NCBI GenBank assembly: GCA_030562195.1
Contig: JAUJPP010000012.1
Span: 10,912,001 to 10,976,000, forward strand
From: Nipponacmea schrenckii
Taxonomy: Eukaryota > Mollusca > Gastropoda > Lottiidae
Reading direction: 5' to 3'
Length of the DNA: 64,000 nt
Shown here: one piece after another, positions 44,238 through 53,583 of the stretch
Position numbering within the stretch: the stretch's first letter is position 1
Layout: each line of letters begins with the position of its first letter
Position numbers and translations under genes: made by a program
The notes under the pieces: model-generated
The model's database searches: none
What the model saw: the letters and a program-made list of their open reading frames with translations, nothing else
Told to the model about the DNA's origin: nothing

Positions 44238-44359
44238 CGCAAAAGCAAATATAAGCCTATTCGACTACGAAGCTTGTTGACAACAACAAGGAAGTAATTA
44301 ATGCCGGTCAAAACACTCCCGCCACCTTGCGGTGAACTGGTTGGCTAACCTCATTCTAT

Positions 44360-44641
44360 TGTAAGCAACAGGAAGATGAACTCCTTAACAGGAAGTGTCT
44401 TTGCCATGTGCTTTGGTCAATAAACCAGTGAATCAGTGTCTAATTCTTGTCTCTCTTCTTCCACAGGATTCTACAACAAGGTCCCAGTTGATTGCCCAGC
44501 TGATTAGTCAGTGTTGATTGTCTCCGCTTGAAGATTGGCATATGTTTTGGGCTTGTTGGTCATCCTTGCCATCGGAACCGTTTTGAACTTAAGTCACACA
44601 ACTACTACTCTGCCTGTTTACCCGTTCAGTGTAGTGCAACA
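44360..44641 (+). repeat. 5' LTR of the retroelement (~282 bp)
   Basis: Starts TGTAAGCAACAGG and ends GTAGTGCAACA, i.e. TG...CA with short inverted ends. It contains a poly(A) signal CAATAAA at 44417-44423. No second copy is found in the window. The start is inferred from the inverted ends and could shift by a few bases. Confidence 0.65.
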
Positions 44642-44643
44642 TT

Positions 44644-44661
44644 TGGGGGCTTGTCCGGGAT
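44644..44661 (+). other. Primer-binding site, proline-tRNA type
   Basis: TGGGGGCTTGTCCGGGAT, two bases after the LTR's CA end. It differs at one base from the tRNA-Pro primer site known from gammaretroviruses (position 9, C there). Confidence 0.82.
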
Positions 44662-44940
44662 ACGTGTTCACGATGACAGACAAAAAAGAAATCCTGTTCG
44701 AGGTGAAGGCAGAAACCTTCATTACCAGAGCTTAAAGAATTATTACAACTGGTGAAGACTCGTTCATAGGCAACACATGTATTAGATGAAGTTTTTACTG
44801 ATGAAATCTCAAGATTTTACTGAAAATGTGGCTCGTGTTGTGACAGCTCTTTCAAATCTTACCTCTTCAAATGAAACTCATCAGATGTAAATGTTTCTGA
44901 CACAGAAACTAAGACTGAATTCTTATCTCATGAAACTAAT

Positions 44941-45740
44941 GTGACAGAAACGCAACCTAAACTTGAAGTATGGAAAAGAGAACTCAAAATCCAAGGCCAA
45001 GTTAAGTCCAGTGTTTCCTTTCAAAGTTTGTGCCGACAAATTGATGTAGCCTTATCGAAAAACTACTCTGAACAAGAAATATTTGACGCTGTCATCAAAG
45101 CGACTCAACCGTCCTCAACACTACGTAATTATTTAGAAGGTCGTTCTAATTTGACTCTGTCAGATTAAAAAATATTCTTAGTTAACAATACAGTGACAAG
45201 TCAGGAACAGACCTTTTAATAGTTTGAGTACTGCCACACAAGAAGACAAGGAAACAGCTACAGAATTTCTTATGAAATGTATGGACTTGAGACAGAAAGT
45301 CTGTCTCTCAAAATTCAGGGTGTGTTCTATACGAAAAAAAAATCTGGTCAACTCCATGTTCAAACGGACAGTGCTAACCGGACTTCAGTCCAATACAGTA
45401 CGTCTTGAAATTCCTCGAACTTGTGATGAAGTTTTAATTAGAGAACTTACTTTCATTGAACAAAAAGTCAATCAAAGGGACAAGAAATTGCAAGTTTCAA
45501 GAAATTCAAGGTCAAGTCTCAACAAACAGAAGAAGAAAGTGCCTGTATGAAAGAGTGTAAGAATTTGAAGGCCGAAATTGCTGCTATAGCTGAAACCATA
45601 AATTGGCCTCGTGGAGTGAGAAGGAGACCTTAAGGATGTCAATCATGTGTGAACTCTGGCTGAAGTCACCAATGTACTCACTGTTGGACTTGTGGCAGTC
45701 CCGAGGACCGTAGAAGCTTCAACAGGAAGAATTCACAGAA
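44941..45740 (+). pseudogene. Retroelement Gag fragments and Cys-rich region
   Basis: Frames of 75 and 108 codons: V-S-F-Q-S-L-C-R-Q-I-D-V-A-L-S-K and A-T-E-F-L-M-K-C-M-D-L-R-Q-K-V, typical of a gag core. About 45635-45710 reads C-Q-S-C-V-N-S-G (stop) S-H-Q-C-T-H-C-W-T-C-G, a CxxC...CxHCxxCG cluster resembling the zinc region of some metazoan gypsy Gag proteins, with a TGA inside. Confidence 0.6.
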
Positions 45741-45883
45741 TTCGGAAAACTGACTAGGGTCACAGGAGAGGGGACCATATGACTCCAACTATATATTCCC
45801 CTGATTCGTCAATTCAAATGCAGAATAAAATTGATGAATTAAGTGGTAAATCCACAACTTAAGAAGTTATATCAATTTCTGAT

Positions 45884-46160
45884 TTGAAAGGACACGTCCT
45901 TTGTTTAGCACATAAAAGAAAACAAAACTTAGTTAAGTTAATTGGAGATTCATGTCATGTTAATTATTTCCTAAATGATATAGATGTAACTGCGTTATGG
46001 GATACTGGGTCGCAAGTTTGTCTTATCACAAAGAAATTTTTGAACAAGATTTTGCCCAATGTGTCTAAATCCATTAAACCAGTGCGAGAATTGTTGGGTC
46101 CTGGGGGAAACTTTAGACTTTCAGCGGCAAATGGCTCACATATTCCTTATGAGGGTTGAA
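45884..46160 (+). pseudogene. Retroelement aspartic protease
   Basis: 91 codons with V-T-A-L-W-D-T-G-S-Q-V-C-L-I, the D-T-G active site with flanking hydrophobics, and F-R-L-S-A-A-N-G-S-H-I-P-Y-E-G, then a TGA that replaces an expected sense codon. Further downstream S-D-C-P-I-I-G-F-N-V-I (~46235) is the usual protease C-terminal (IIG.N) block. Confidence 0.82.
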
Positions 46161-46335
46161 TTGAGTTAAATTTTGTATTTGGAAAAAATTCCCTTGGGTT
46201 ACTTCTCTTGTATCCAATGTTGAAGATCATGATCATTCAGATTGTCCCATTATTGGATTTAATGTCATCCAGTATTTTTGTAAGAATTTCCACGAGCCTT
46301 TAACACAATGTTTTCCTGGTTTAAGTAGTAAAACT

Positions 46336-47234
46336 ATGTGCAATGTTGTTAAATTGTTAAAAACTGATGTCTGTTTTTATAATGTAAATAGTGGTTATCG
46401 AAATACTGTAATACCTGCGAAAAGTTCCAAAGTTTTACGTATCAAAATTCGTACAAATTTAACATCAAGTGACTCTCCGTATACATGTTTATTTACACCA
46501 GAATTACTTTACTCCTCTCAGCAAGGGTTAGAGATTCCTGAACTCTTGGTGACAGTAGATAAGCAGCGACGGATAAGTTTGATCGTGAAAAACATAACAT
46601 GCTCTGACATAGTTTTACGTAAGAGAACTGTTATTGGATCTTTACAGCCAATAAATTCGTTGTTTAAAACTGTTTATGACCTACAGTCAACTCAAGTGCA
46701 CAGTGCCAAGGGATCGGCTACCCATAGTGATAGTGATGCTTTCAGATGGGAACCCCCAGTTGACATTTTCGAGTTAGGTGAACTCTTGGTGACAGTAGAT
46801 AAGCAGCGACGGATAAGTTTGATCGTGAAAAACTTAACATGCTCTGACATAGTTTTACGTAAGAGAACTGTTATTGGATCTTTACAGCCAATAAATTCGT
46901 TGTTTAAAACTAAACTGTTTATGACCTACAGTCAACTCAAGTGCACAGTGCCAAGGGATCGGCTACCCATAGTGATAGAGAAGCTTTCAGATGGGAACCC
47001 CCAGTTGACATTTGTGAGTTAGGTGAACCCGAAAAGAGTGTTGTTCAGAAACTGTTATACGACAACAAAGATATCGTTTCGAAAACTGACGATGATATCG
47101 GTTTTGTTCCAGACCTGGTTTTAGACATTAAACTTAGTGACGATACGCCAGTTAAGCAATCATACATTTCTACCCCAGCACCGTTGTTAGATGAGGTGAA
47201 AGACCATATCGTAATCTTATCGCAAGAGGATTAA
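46336..47234 (+). pseudogene. Retroelement pol linker with 240-bp tandem duplication
   Basis: 228 codons containing V-I-P-A-K-S-S-K-V-L-R-I-K-I-R and G-L-E-I-P-E-L-L-V-T-V, then E-K-S-V-V-Q-K-L-L-Y-D-N-K-D-I in an overlapping frame, the normal run-in to RT. The segment from ~46539 to ~46778 is repeated at ~46779-47018 almost exactly (ELLVTVDKQRRISLIVKN twice), in phase; a 5-base change in the second copy shifts the frame. Confidence 0.75.
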
Positions 47235-47276
47235 ATTTGTAAATCAAAGTCACAATACTCTAGTCCTTTAGTTTGT

Positions 47277-47618
47277 GTGCGAAAAAAGTCTGATGAACTT
47301 AGACTCTGTGTAGACTATAGAAAGATAAACCAGAAGGATAGTAGTCCTTTGTCTAGGATTCAAGATGCTCTTGACAACCTTGGAGGGAGCCGTTTCTTCT
47401 CACTTTTAGACCAAGGGCAAGCTTATAGCCAAGGCGTTGTAAGTGAAGAGAGTAAACTGTATACTGCTTTTATCAGACCTTGGGGACACTACTCATGGGA
47501 ACGGATACCTTTTGGATTTTCTGGAGCTCCAGCAGCATTAGCAGGACTTAGAGACAAATGTTGTCTTCCTTACTTAGACGACGTACTGGTCTACAGTAAA
47601 TACTTTACTATCAGTTAA
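47277..47618 (+). pseudogene. Retroelement reverse transcriptase, truncated
   Basis: [23 protein letters not shown] (the first catalytic Asp present), [15 protein letters not shown], and [12 protein letters not shown] (YLDD). The frame stops at 47618 and the thumb, RNase H and integrase are absent. A short deletion between A-A-L and C-C-L-P is apparent. Confidence 0.82.
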
Positions 47619-47620
47619 CA

Positions 47621-48646
47621 TTAACTGATAATACAAGTAACTATTTATTATTATAACAATGTAATTGCTTGATTCACATAAATAAATAATCTCATCTGAA
47701 ATTCTCATTTCATCTTGAGTCCGACCACAAAAACATTTTATGCTAATGATTGTATACGAATTTAGTCGGAGCTATTTTGCCCTTCCTTTTGTGGTTTTTG
47801 CATGTCTATTTTCGACTAATTTTTGGTCTAGATTTGGAATTTGATGTCTGAAATTACATTTTCTTTCAGAATTTCTGAGATAATGAGAAATTTATTGGCG
47901 GAAGGTTATTTTAAAAAAGTGGTTTTGTGTGCAGTGATAGTCAAGCGGAAATTGATAAAATGTATTGGTTACTTTCATTTTGTTTAGTTCAAAATTTTCA
48001 TTGTCATACTATATTGAAATTTTGTACAGAAACTAAGTATCTGCCAGGCTGTCATGTGACATATAGGAAAGTTTTCCACGAGATTTCTGGAAAAAGTTAT
48101 GGAAGGTTGAATTTCGTGATATAACATTGAAACAGATGGCAAATGAATTGGTGGACTGAATCTATAACAATATTATGTTAAGAGTTACATCCCTCAAACG
48201 CTCCTTCATGAAGGTAATAATAAAGACGTCATTTTGTTCTTGCGTCATTTAAGCTATTCATGGACCATTGACGCAATATTGATTGCACGGAGTTCGCTCT
48301 CTAGTTCAACATTTTTTCGCACATAGGTATTTATGCACTAACCATATATATATTTTTGTTTAGCTTAAATCAGTGTCTGAATATAACAACAGTCATAGCA
48401 AACAGAATAGTAGGTTAGCAACTATGTATGATCACATGTTAACAGAATCATATTCTTAACAGAAGATATTCTTTGTTAACTAGTGAAGTGCTATTAACTG
48501 TCTTGATTTATAGTGCCACCAGATTCTTTATGGAACATTATTATGACAATAGCGACTTCCTGTATAAATTCTTATTACCTAATTCAACTATTCTCTACGG
48601 AAACTATGATATAATTGGTCTCGATTAACATTAGTAAGTAATCACA
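47621..48646. other. Downstream flank of gene B, no gene seen
   Basis: About 1 kb without a coding signal. It includes the 3' untranslated region and polyadenylation region of gene B (minus strand, below 48647), but no unambiguous poly(A) signal was fixed. Confidence 0.4.
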
Positions 48647-48863
48647 TCATTTCGTTATTTGTTCGTACAGATTTTCATTCTCATAAGCAGCCCCTAATGA
48701 ATTATAATGGTTGACATTTGCTTGTTCAGGTAATTCATCCTCTACAACATCATTGATATAAATGTGATCAGATGTAGGCGTTGTAGCATTTAAATTGTTC
48801 GAAGTTGTAATCACATCATACACTACTAGTGGATCTTTAATACTTGAAAGCGTAGAAGGTGTT
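48647..48863 (-). CDS. Gene B last exon: cytoplasmic tail with ITAM-like motif
   Basis: Acceptor ATTCTTTAG|AACACC, phase 2 in, stop TGA at 48647. The tail is about 72 residues: P-L-V-V-Y-D-V-I (V-x-Y-x-x-I, ITIM-like), D-H-I-Y-I-N-D, and then YNSLGAAYENENLYEQI. YNSL and YEQI are 9 residues apart, which fits the ITAM rule YxxL/I-x(6-12)-YxxL/I. Draper/CED-1-type receptors signal through such motifs via Src and Syk-family kinases; the same role here is inference. This is the intracellular end of gene B. Confidence 0.82.
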
Positions 48864-49229
48864 CTAAAGAATAAGATATTAATAATGAGTGAAAAAATAC
48901 ATGGGATGTATTTGCCCAAACTGTCTTCTTTCAGTTCCAACAGACCTATATTGTGTGCATTACTAGTAAAAGTTCTACGACCTGAAAGAGACCGCATGTG
49001 TGTATTATTAAAACACATTGTAAATGATACATAATTTTTTTAAAACTATGTTATTTATATATAATTAGACACTTGATCTATGTGAATTTGCAAGCGTACA
49101 ATATATCAATGTTAATTGAGACAGTTTGATCTTAGTTTGGTGTTTGTTCAGACTAAATAAGCAGCATATTATTTGAGAGATTATGAGATTTGAGATTAAT
49201 TCCGAAGCTCAAGAATAGTCAAATTTTAC

Positions 49230-49362
49230 CTTTTTCTAAAGTACACATAACCACCAACTATTATTATAACCAATAGAATTATAATCCCAACTAGAACTCC
49301 TATAATTACGGAAGTTTCATCGTCATCATCATCATCATCATCATCATCATCTGAAGGTTCTA
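49230..49362 (-). CDS. Gene B exon: Asp-rich stalk and transmembrane helix
   Basis: Acceptor TTTTTAG, donor G|GTAAAA; phase 1 in, phase 2 out, joining the tail exon in frame. It encodes E-P-S, ten Asp from a (GAT)n microsatellite, E-T-S, then VIIGVLVGIIILLVIIIVGG and Y-V-Y-F-R-K-R. About 22 hydrophobic residues followed by R-K-R fix a type I single-pass topology. The (GAT)n run would be length-variable. Confidence 0.85.
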
Positions 49363-49431
49363 CTAAAAATATGTGATAATATCAATAATGATATTGGTAA
49401 TGCCGAATGGAAATTTCTCATTTGATTTCAT

Positions 49432-49493
49432 TTATACAATGGTTAAACCGGGATTTTTCAAACAATCTTGACCGTAAAAGCCCTCAGGGCATT
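49432..49493 (-). pseudogene. Relic EGF exon, 5' part, gene B
   Basis: After an acceptor AATTTCAG the minus strand reads [x]-C-P-E-G-F-Y-G-Q-D-C-L-K-N-P-G and then a stop. C-P-x-G-x-Y-G-x-x-C is the start of a MEGF-type EGF domain in phase 1, but the rest is missing. It lies where gene A carries the complementary half (662-735). Including it would end translation before the membrane helix, so it is presumably skipped. Confidence 0.6.
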
Positions 49494-49772
49494 CTGAAAT
49501 TTAATTCTCAAATGATTAATTTTGCAATTAGTTTGCGAATTTGTCAAGCAGTTTAAAACTTGCAAATCTGTAAACTGACTGTTTGTAAGAATGACGTTCT
49601 ATAGTATATAATAAGTCTTTTTGTCTAACAACTCACAATAACAAAATAATAACGGCTAATGGCACGTAAATGTAAAGAAAATAAATTTTATCAGGATTGT
49701 ACGTCATGTTATTTAAAAAGCATTGTACAAGTATTGTATTTATCTTAATTGTAGATATGTACATGTACTTAC

Positions 49773-49916
49773 GTCCTGTACAATCAGCACCACTAAATCC
49801 TGCTAAACAACCTTCAGTACAATTTCCTGAGACATGATTACATTCATTGGAACCATAACAATTTCTATTATCACATTTTCTACTACAGTTGATACCATAC
49901 ATTGTCTGATCACACA
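49773..49916 (-). CDS. Gene B exon: EGF-like domain (membrane-proximal)
   Basis: 144 bases, acceptor ATTGTAG, donor GTAAGT, phase 1-1. CDQTMYGINCSRKC, then D-N-R-N-C-Y-G-S-N-E-C and G-C-L-A-G-F-S-G-A-D-C-T: eight cysteines. Joins to the stalk exon in frame (C|TA makes Leu). Twin of 906-1049. Confidence 0.85.
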
Positions 49917-50359
49917 CTACAATATATGCATTCAAATGAATGTAAAAGTACGGAACGAATTGTCCATAAAGCTTCGTATACTACACTGTGTTATGTAAAA
50001 GCAAAATGTTTCTAATAGGTAACTTTTAGAAAGACAAATGCATTTTTGAAAGCAGTTTTAGTAAAAGGTAAAAAGGAACAGTATCTATAAGGCAAAATAT
50101 TTTGTAATTTTGTGATTCTTTAATGGTGTAACGGTCAAGACGCGTATCGCCAATAACTGCTTTGCTGTTTTAATTTGTTAACTCTTTTTTTTGGTTCTCA
50201 AAGCTTAAAAAAACATAAAAAGATAATTCCCTGAGGTGGTCAAGCGAGCGGGATTCACTATAGTAAATAACTTGTAATGTTTGACATTGTTACTCAATTC
50301 AATATTAAACAATCAAATATCTGTTAATAAGGTATATATTTTCTTAATACAATACTTAC

Positions 50360-50497
50360 TTTGGTCACAATATTCAGAATTAAAACCTGGTTTACATCCA
50401 CCAATACATGTACCATTAATAAGGTTACAGTCTAGATTTAAACAGTTGAAGGAACAAGTTTGTAAACAATTGTTACCATAAGTTCCAGCTGGACATT
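50360..50497 (-). CDS. Gene B exon: EGF-like domain
   Basis: 138 bases, acceptor TTTATAG, donor GTAAGT, phase 1-1. CPAGTYGNNCLQTCSFNC, then L-D-C-N-L-I-N-G-T-C and G-C-K-P-G-F-N-S-E-Y-C-D-Q. Twin of 1303-1440. The intron between it and the next exon is short here, showing the ancestral state. Confidence 0.85.
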
Positions 50498-50801
50498 CTA
50501 TAAATACAGAAGAAGAATTTTCCATTAACGATAATAGATCACAATTCGACATGTGGTTGGTAAAACAAGTGTATTAATGAATATCAAAGCACAAGTAACG
50601 CAAATCTAAAAGCACACTATTTCTTGAGGTTGTTGCAATTTGGTCGAAGTTTAAAGTAAGTTCCTCTTTAAGATTACTAAGGAAGATCATGGATGTGGAC
50701 GGTTTATAAGATATCAACATAAGTTACATTTTCTCCTTGAGAAATGTATGTAACGTTTGTCTCTAGGTTGGCCATGCAAAACAGAATACCCATTATTTTA
50801 C

Positions 50802-50945
50802 CTTGTGTGCAGTCTGTACCATTATATCCTTGAAGACATCCATTAATACATTTCCCAGTATCGAAACTACAAGACTGTAAACCATAACAATGCCTGTCAT
50901 TACAATCTTGACTACAATTCAAACCATATCTTCCTTCTGTACACA
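50802..50945 (-). CDS. Gene B exon: EGF-like domain
   Basis: 144 bases, acceptor GTTTAAG (weak pyrimidine tract), donor GTAAAA, phase 1-1. C-T-E-G-R-Y-G-L-N-C-S-Q-D-C, C-Y-G-L-Q-S-C-S-F-D-T-G-K-C and G-C-L-Q-G-Y-N-G-T-D-C-T. Twin of 2583-2726. Confidence 0.84.
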
Positions 50946-51829
50946 CTTAAACAAAGGTCGAAATTTTCTTTCAATATCAGCCTTTCAGATTTAAAAAGCT
51001 CTACTAAACATCTATATACTACAACCAATAATACAGAAGTTATGTTAATCAATATTTTGTATTATTGGTCGAACGGCAATCACAGATTCTTGATTTTTCG
51101 TCTACTATAGCTCATATAATATATCAGGACGGTATTAGAAGTTTTGCTTAAACGTTATATACACTTTATCTCTTTCCTTCTAAAATTTATTTCTTCTAAA
51201 GTTAATACTCCAAACGGAATCTGTCCGCAATCATGTTTTGCAATTTTTTTCCTACAAATGAGTCGATCATACATGCGGTAACATGGCATCTCGGAACTTA
51301 TACAGAACAATTTTAGGTTCATCGTTACTGTAGATATGACCAAATATATCCCAGTGTGCGGTTCGGGTTAGGTAACTAAAATTATTTTATGACCACTTAT
51401 TGGCATACCAACTAGCTTGTTACACATAAATCACACGAAAACGAAAACGTAATGGTTATTACCACGGCAATAATTCTCGAAAAGTGTCCCTAACATTTAC
51501 TTTGATAAATATTTCGGTTTATTTTTTCAACAGAACATAATTTATTTCTAAAACTTAACATCAGTATTCAAGTTTTGTTATTACTATAGAAAGAAATACT
51601 TGTTTTTTAGTTCAAACCGAAGGGTATTTCTAAAAGTGACTTCATATTCTGGTCAAAATAACAGAAAAGGTCGTAAAGAAAATGAATGCTAAAATAGAAA
51701 AGTACTCTTGATACAAGCGAAATAGACTAGGCATTAATTCTGTTGAAGAAGAGAGGCGAAGAATTTTTTTATAGAATTTTCAGGAACAGAAAACTGATTG
51801 CTTTTATGGAAACATTCAATAAAACATAC
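50946..51829 (-). other. Gene B intron, without the gene A insertions
   Basis: No coding signal. It aligns in parts with 2727-2775, 3815-3890 and 5165-5719 of gene A, which shows that the two large elements in gene A are later insertions. Confidence 0.55.
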
Positions 51830-51967
51830 TCTCGTTACAGCTTGATCCAGTAAACCCTGGTAAACATTCTTCAGTTGGACATTTTCCTGTTATATAATCA
51901 CATGGTACATTATCTTTACAATAACAAAACTTCTCACAATTAGCACCATATGTTCTATTAGAGCATA
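51830..51967 (-). CDS. Gene B exon: EGF-like domain next to the lectin domain
   Basis: 138 bases, acceptor ATTACAG, donor GTATGT, phase 1-1. CSNRTYGANCEKFCYC, D-N-V-P-C-D-Y and G-F-T-G-S-S-C-N-E. Nearly identical to 5720-5857. Confidence 0.85.
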
Positions 51968-52084
51968 CTGTAATAGAACAAATATTTTTGATAACATCAT
52001 CCTTACAATAATGACATATTTTACACTCTTTGAAATCTGATATTGTCACATTAAAATGAAGTTGTATTAAACAACCATGCTTAC

Positions 52085-52294
52085 CATAGACTTCCACTTC
52101 ACAGATAGCTAAGAAATGTTTATCAGCAATAATAGTACTAGAGATGTTGATTCCACTACCCCATATTGTATTATTACAGGTTACTGGGATGTTAGAACTT
52201 GATGGTTGAGTATCTTCTGGTTGTTTATAACATACAACCGAGTCACCATTATCTTGTATAACATCTACTTTAAATCCTTTCAGTGTAAATAGAT
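52085..52294 (-). CDS. Gene B exon: F5/8C (FTP) lectin domain, C-terminal half
   Basis: 210 bases, acceptor ATTATAG, donor GTAAGC, phase 1-1. L-F-T-L-K-G-F-K-V-D-V-I-Q-D-N-G-D-S-V-V-C, I-P-V-T-C-N-N-T-I-W-G-S-G and A-I-C-E-V-E-V-Y-G. Completes the fucolectin-type domain begun at 52869-53102. Sequence differs from gene A mostly in the Q-P-E-D-T-Q-P-S-S-S loop, a possible ligand-facing region. Confidence 0.85.
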
Positions 52295-52868
52295 CTATAA
52301 TATAACAACATGACTCTATAATATACCAACATGACTAGATAACATAAAATTAATATGGATACCATGATCTTGTATTACATATATTAAAATTTTAGATTTC
52401 CGATTTTTCCTGTAATGCTGAAAGGACCTGATACCTGTTAAGAATGCAAGTTTTAGCTTATATTTTTTTTTATCATGGGAAACAAGTTTCATCCATGGTT
52501 ACCAACCCGATCAAAAATTACCAAATTGCCTAAATTGTTACCAGACATAAGCTTTGATACCAATCTTGCCAAAATGTATGTCATCCCTATTCAAACGTTG
52601 TTGATAATTATTTTAACATCCTCGTGGAAGCTGCTCGTACCACTGTCTACGTAGTAAGTCTTGGGTCTTGAACGCTTTTTATTTTTTTGCCTCATTCCGC
52701 TCACCCACACTCAACTATATCCAGCTCCCTAAGTCTCAATGAAATAATTGAATGAACAGATGTACACGTATTTTAAAACAGCCATCGATATTCTAAATAA
52801 GGCGGTGAGTGGAGATTAGTATTAGAAAAAAAGGTTACACTGTTTTAAATAATAAAATAGATACATAC
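52295..52868 (-). other. Gene B intron
   Basis: No coding signal; colinear with gene A 6191-6765. Confidence 0.5.
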
Positions 52869-53102
52869 ACAGGTTATCACTTTGATATCCATATGGATCT
52901 ATATTTCTATATATAATAAGTATTTGTCTGATAGGATAAGTATCTGTTAAGTTTACACTCCACCATCTATTATTAGAATAACCAGTGTCCATACATTTAA
53001 ATTCGTATTGTGATCTATCACCATCTACTACTAATTCGGGCCCGTTTCCATTCAGCTGATATCGTGAACCTTGATTTGCCGGTTTCCTTAGTGCAACGTT
53101 CT
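52869..53102 (-). CDS. Gene B exon: F5/8C (FTP) lectin domain, N-terminal half
   Basis: 234 bases, acceptor TTCTAAG, donor CTGT|GTATGT, phase 1-1. E-N-V-A-L-R-K-P-A-N-Q-G-S-R, G-P-E-L-V-V-D-G-D-R-S-Q, CMDTGYSNNRWWSVNLTD, YPIRQILIIYRN and Y-Q-S-D-N-L. A complete version of the exon that is partly duplicated in gene A. The domain is expected to bind fucose-type sugars at the cell surface. Confidence 0.87.
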
Positions 53103-53457
53103 CTTAGAAAAAAAAAGTAATTATGAGAAAAATCCAGAATTAATTAGATACTTTATAAGAAAATGTAGAGTTATGAAATTCATAAATATAAATCCCTACG
53201 ATGTTTTAACAATGGAGACATCGCATAACAGTGAAATAAATACGCATTAGATAGATAATGGTCCTTTAAATAGCTAAACGGATGGTTAACTTTCGGGAAA
53301 AGTGTTTCCTGTTCAAATTGTGTGATGGTTCTATAATGTTTGATCATTTATTGTTTGATCGTTTTTTCCTAAAATTCTGAAGATAACAGATCCAAAACTG
53401 TAAATAATTTATATTTTATACCATTTTTTTAAAAGACAATATTACATTAAGACTTAC
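53103..53457 (-). other. Gene B intron
   Basis: No coding signal; colinear with gene A 7118-7489. Confidence 0.5.
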
Positions 53458-53583
53458 GTTGTTGACAGGTAGAACCATGCCACCCTGTAGTACATCCATT
53501 TTCTTTACAGGTTTCATCATAATTACAATCAAAATTATATTTACAATGACATGTAAATATGTCTAAATAACCGAACTGTTTAC
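53458..53583 (-). CDS. Gene B exon 2: N-terminal EGF-like domain
   Basis: 126 bases, acceptor ATTATAG|GTAAACAG, donor GTAAGT, phase 1-1. K-Q-F-G-Y-L-D-I-F-T-C-H-C-K-Y-N, D-C-N-Y-D-E-T-C and G-C-T-T-G-W-H-G-S-T-C-Q-Q. Twin of 7490-7615, likewise adjoining an 82-bp array. The signal-peptide exon of gene B was not found to the right within the window, so gene B is incomplete or starts beyond 64000. Confidence 0.83.

Larger units (their letters stand above)
34888..44352. mobile_element. DNA transposon with SAP-SWIM-YqaJ and THAP-DDE genes (ISL2EU-like)
   Basis: The terminal sequences GAGGTTAGCCA at 34888-34898 and TGGCTAACCTC at 44342-44352 are inverted, with looser inverted similarity beyond (ACCGAACGGTGG / CCACCTTGCGGT). 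AT flanks both ends, suggesting a 2-bp target duplication. The left half codes on the plus strand for a protein with SAP, SWIM zinc-finger and YqaJ nuclease domains; the right half codes on the minus strand for a THAP-DDE transposase. This two-gene set fits, as I recall, the ISL2EU group of PIF/Harbinger-related transposons. A Ngaro retroelement is nested in the YqaJ gene. Confidence 0.75.
44360..47620 (+). mobile_element. LTR retroelement (Ty3/gypsy type), 3'-truncated
   Basis: A 282-bp LTR is followed by a primer site that matches a proline tRNA, then gag pieces, a Cys-rich region, an aspartic protease, and an RT ending just after Y-L-D-D. It abuts the DNA transposon's right end (44352) within 8 bases. 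RNase H, integrase and 3' LTR are not seen; the sequence changes abruptly after ~47618, beside ATCAGTTAACATTAACTGAT. Multiple stops and a 240-bp internal duplication show it is dead. Confidence 0.78.

Noticed and set aside
44528..44755. Two overlapping frames across the LTR end and primer site
   Set aside because: They span the LTR/primer-binding junction, which explains the sequence better than a gene.
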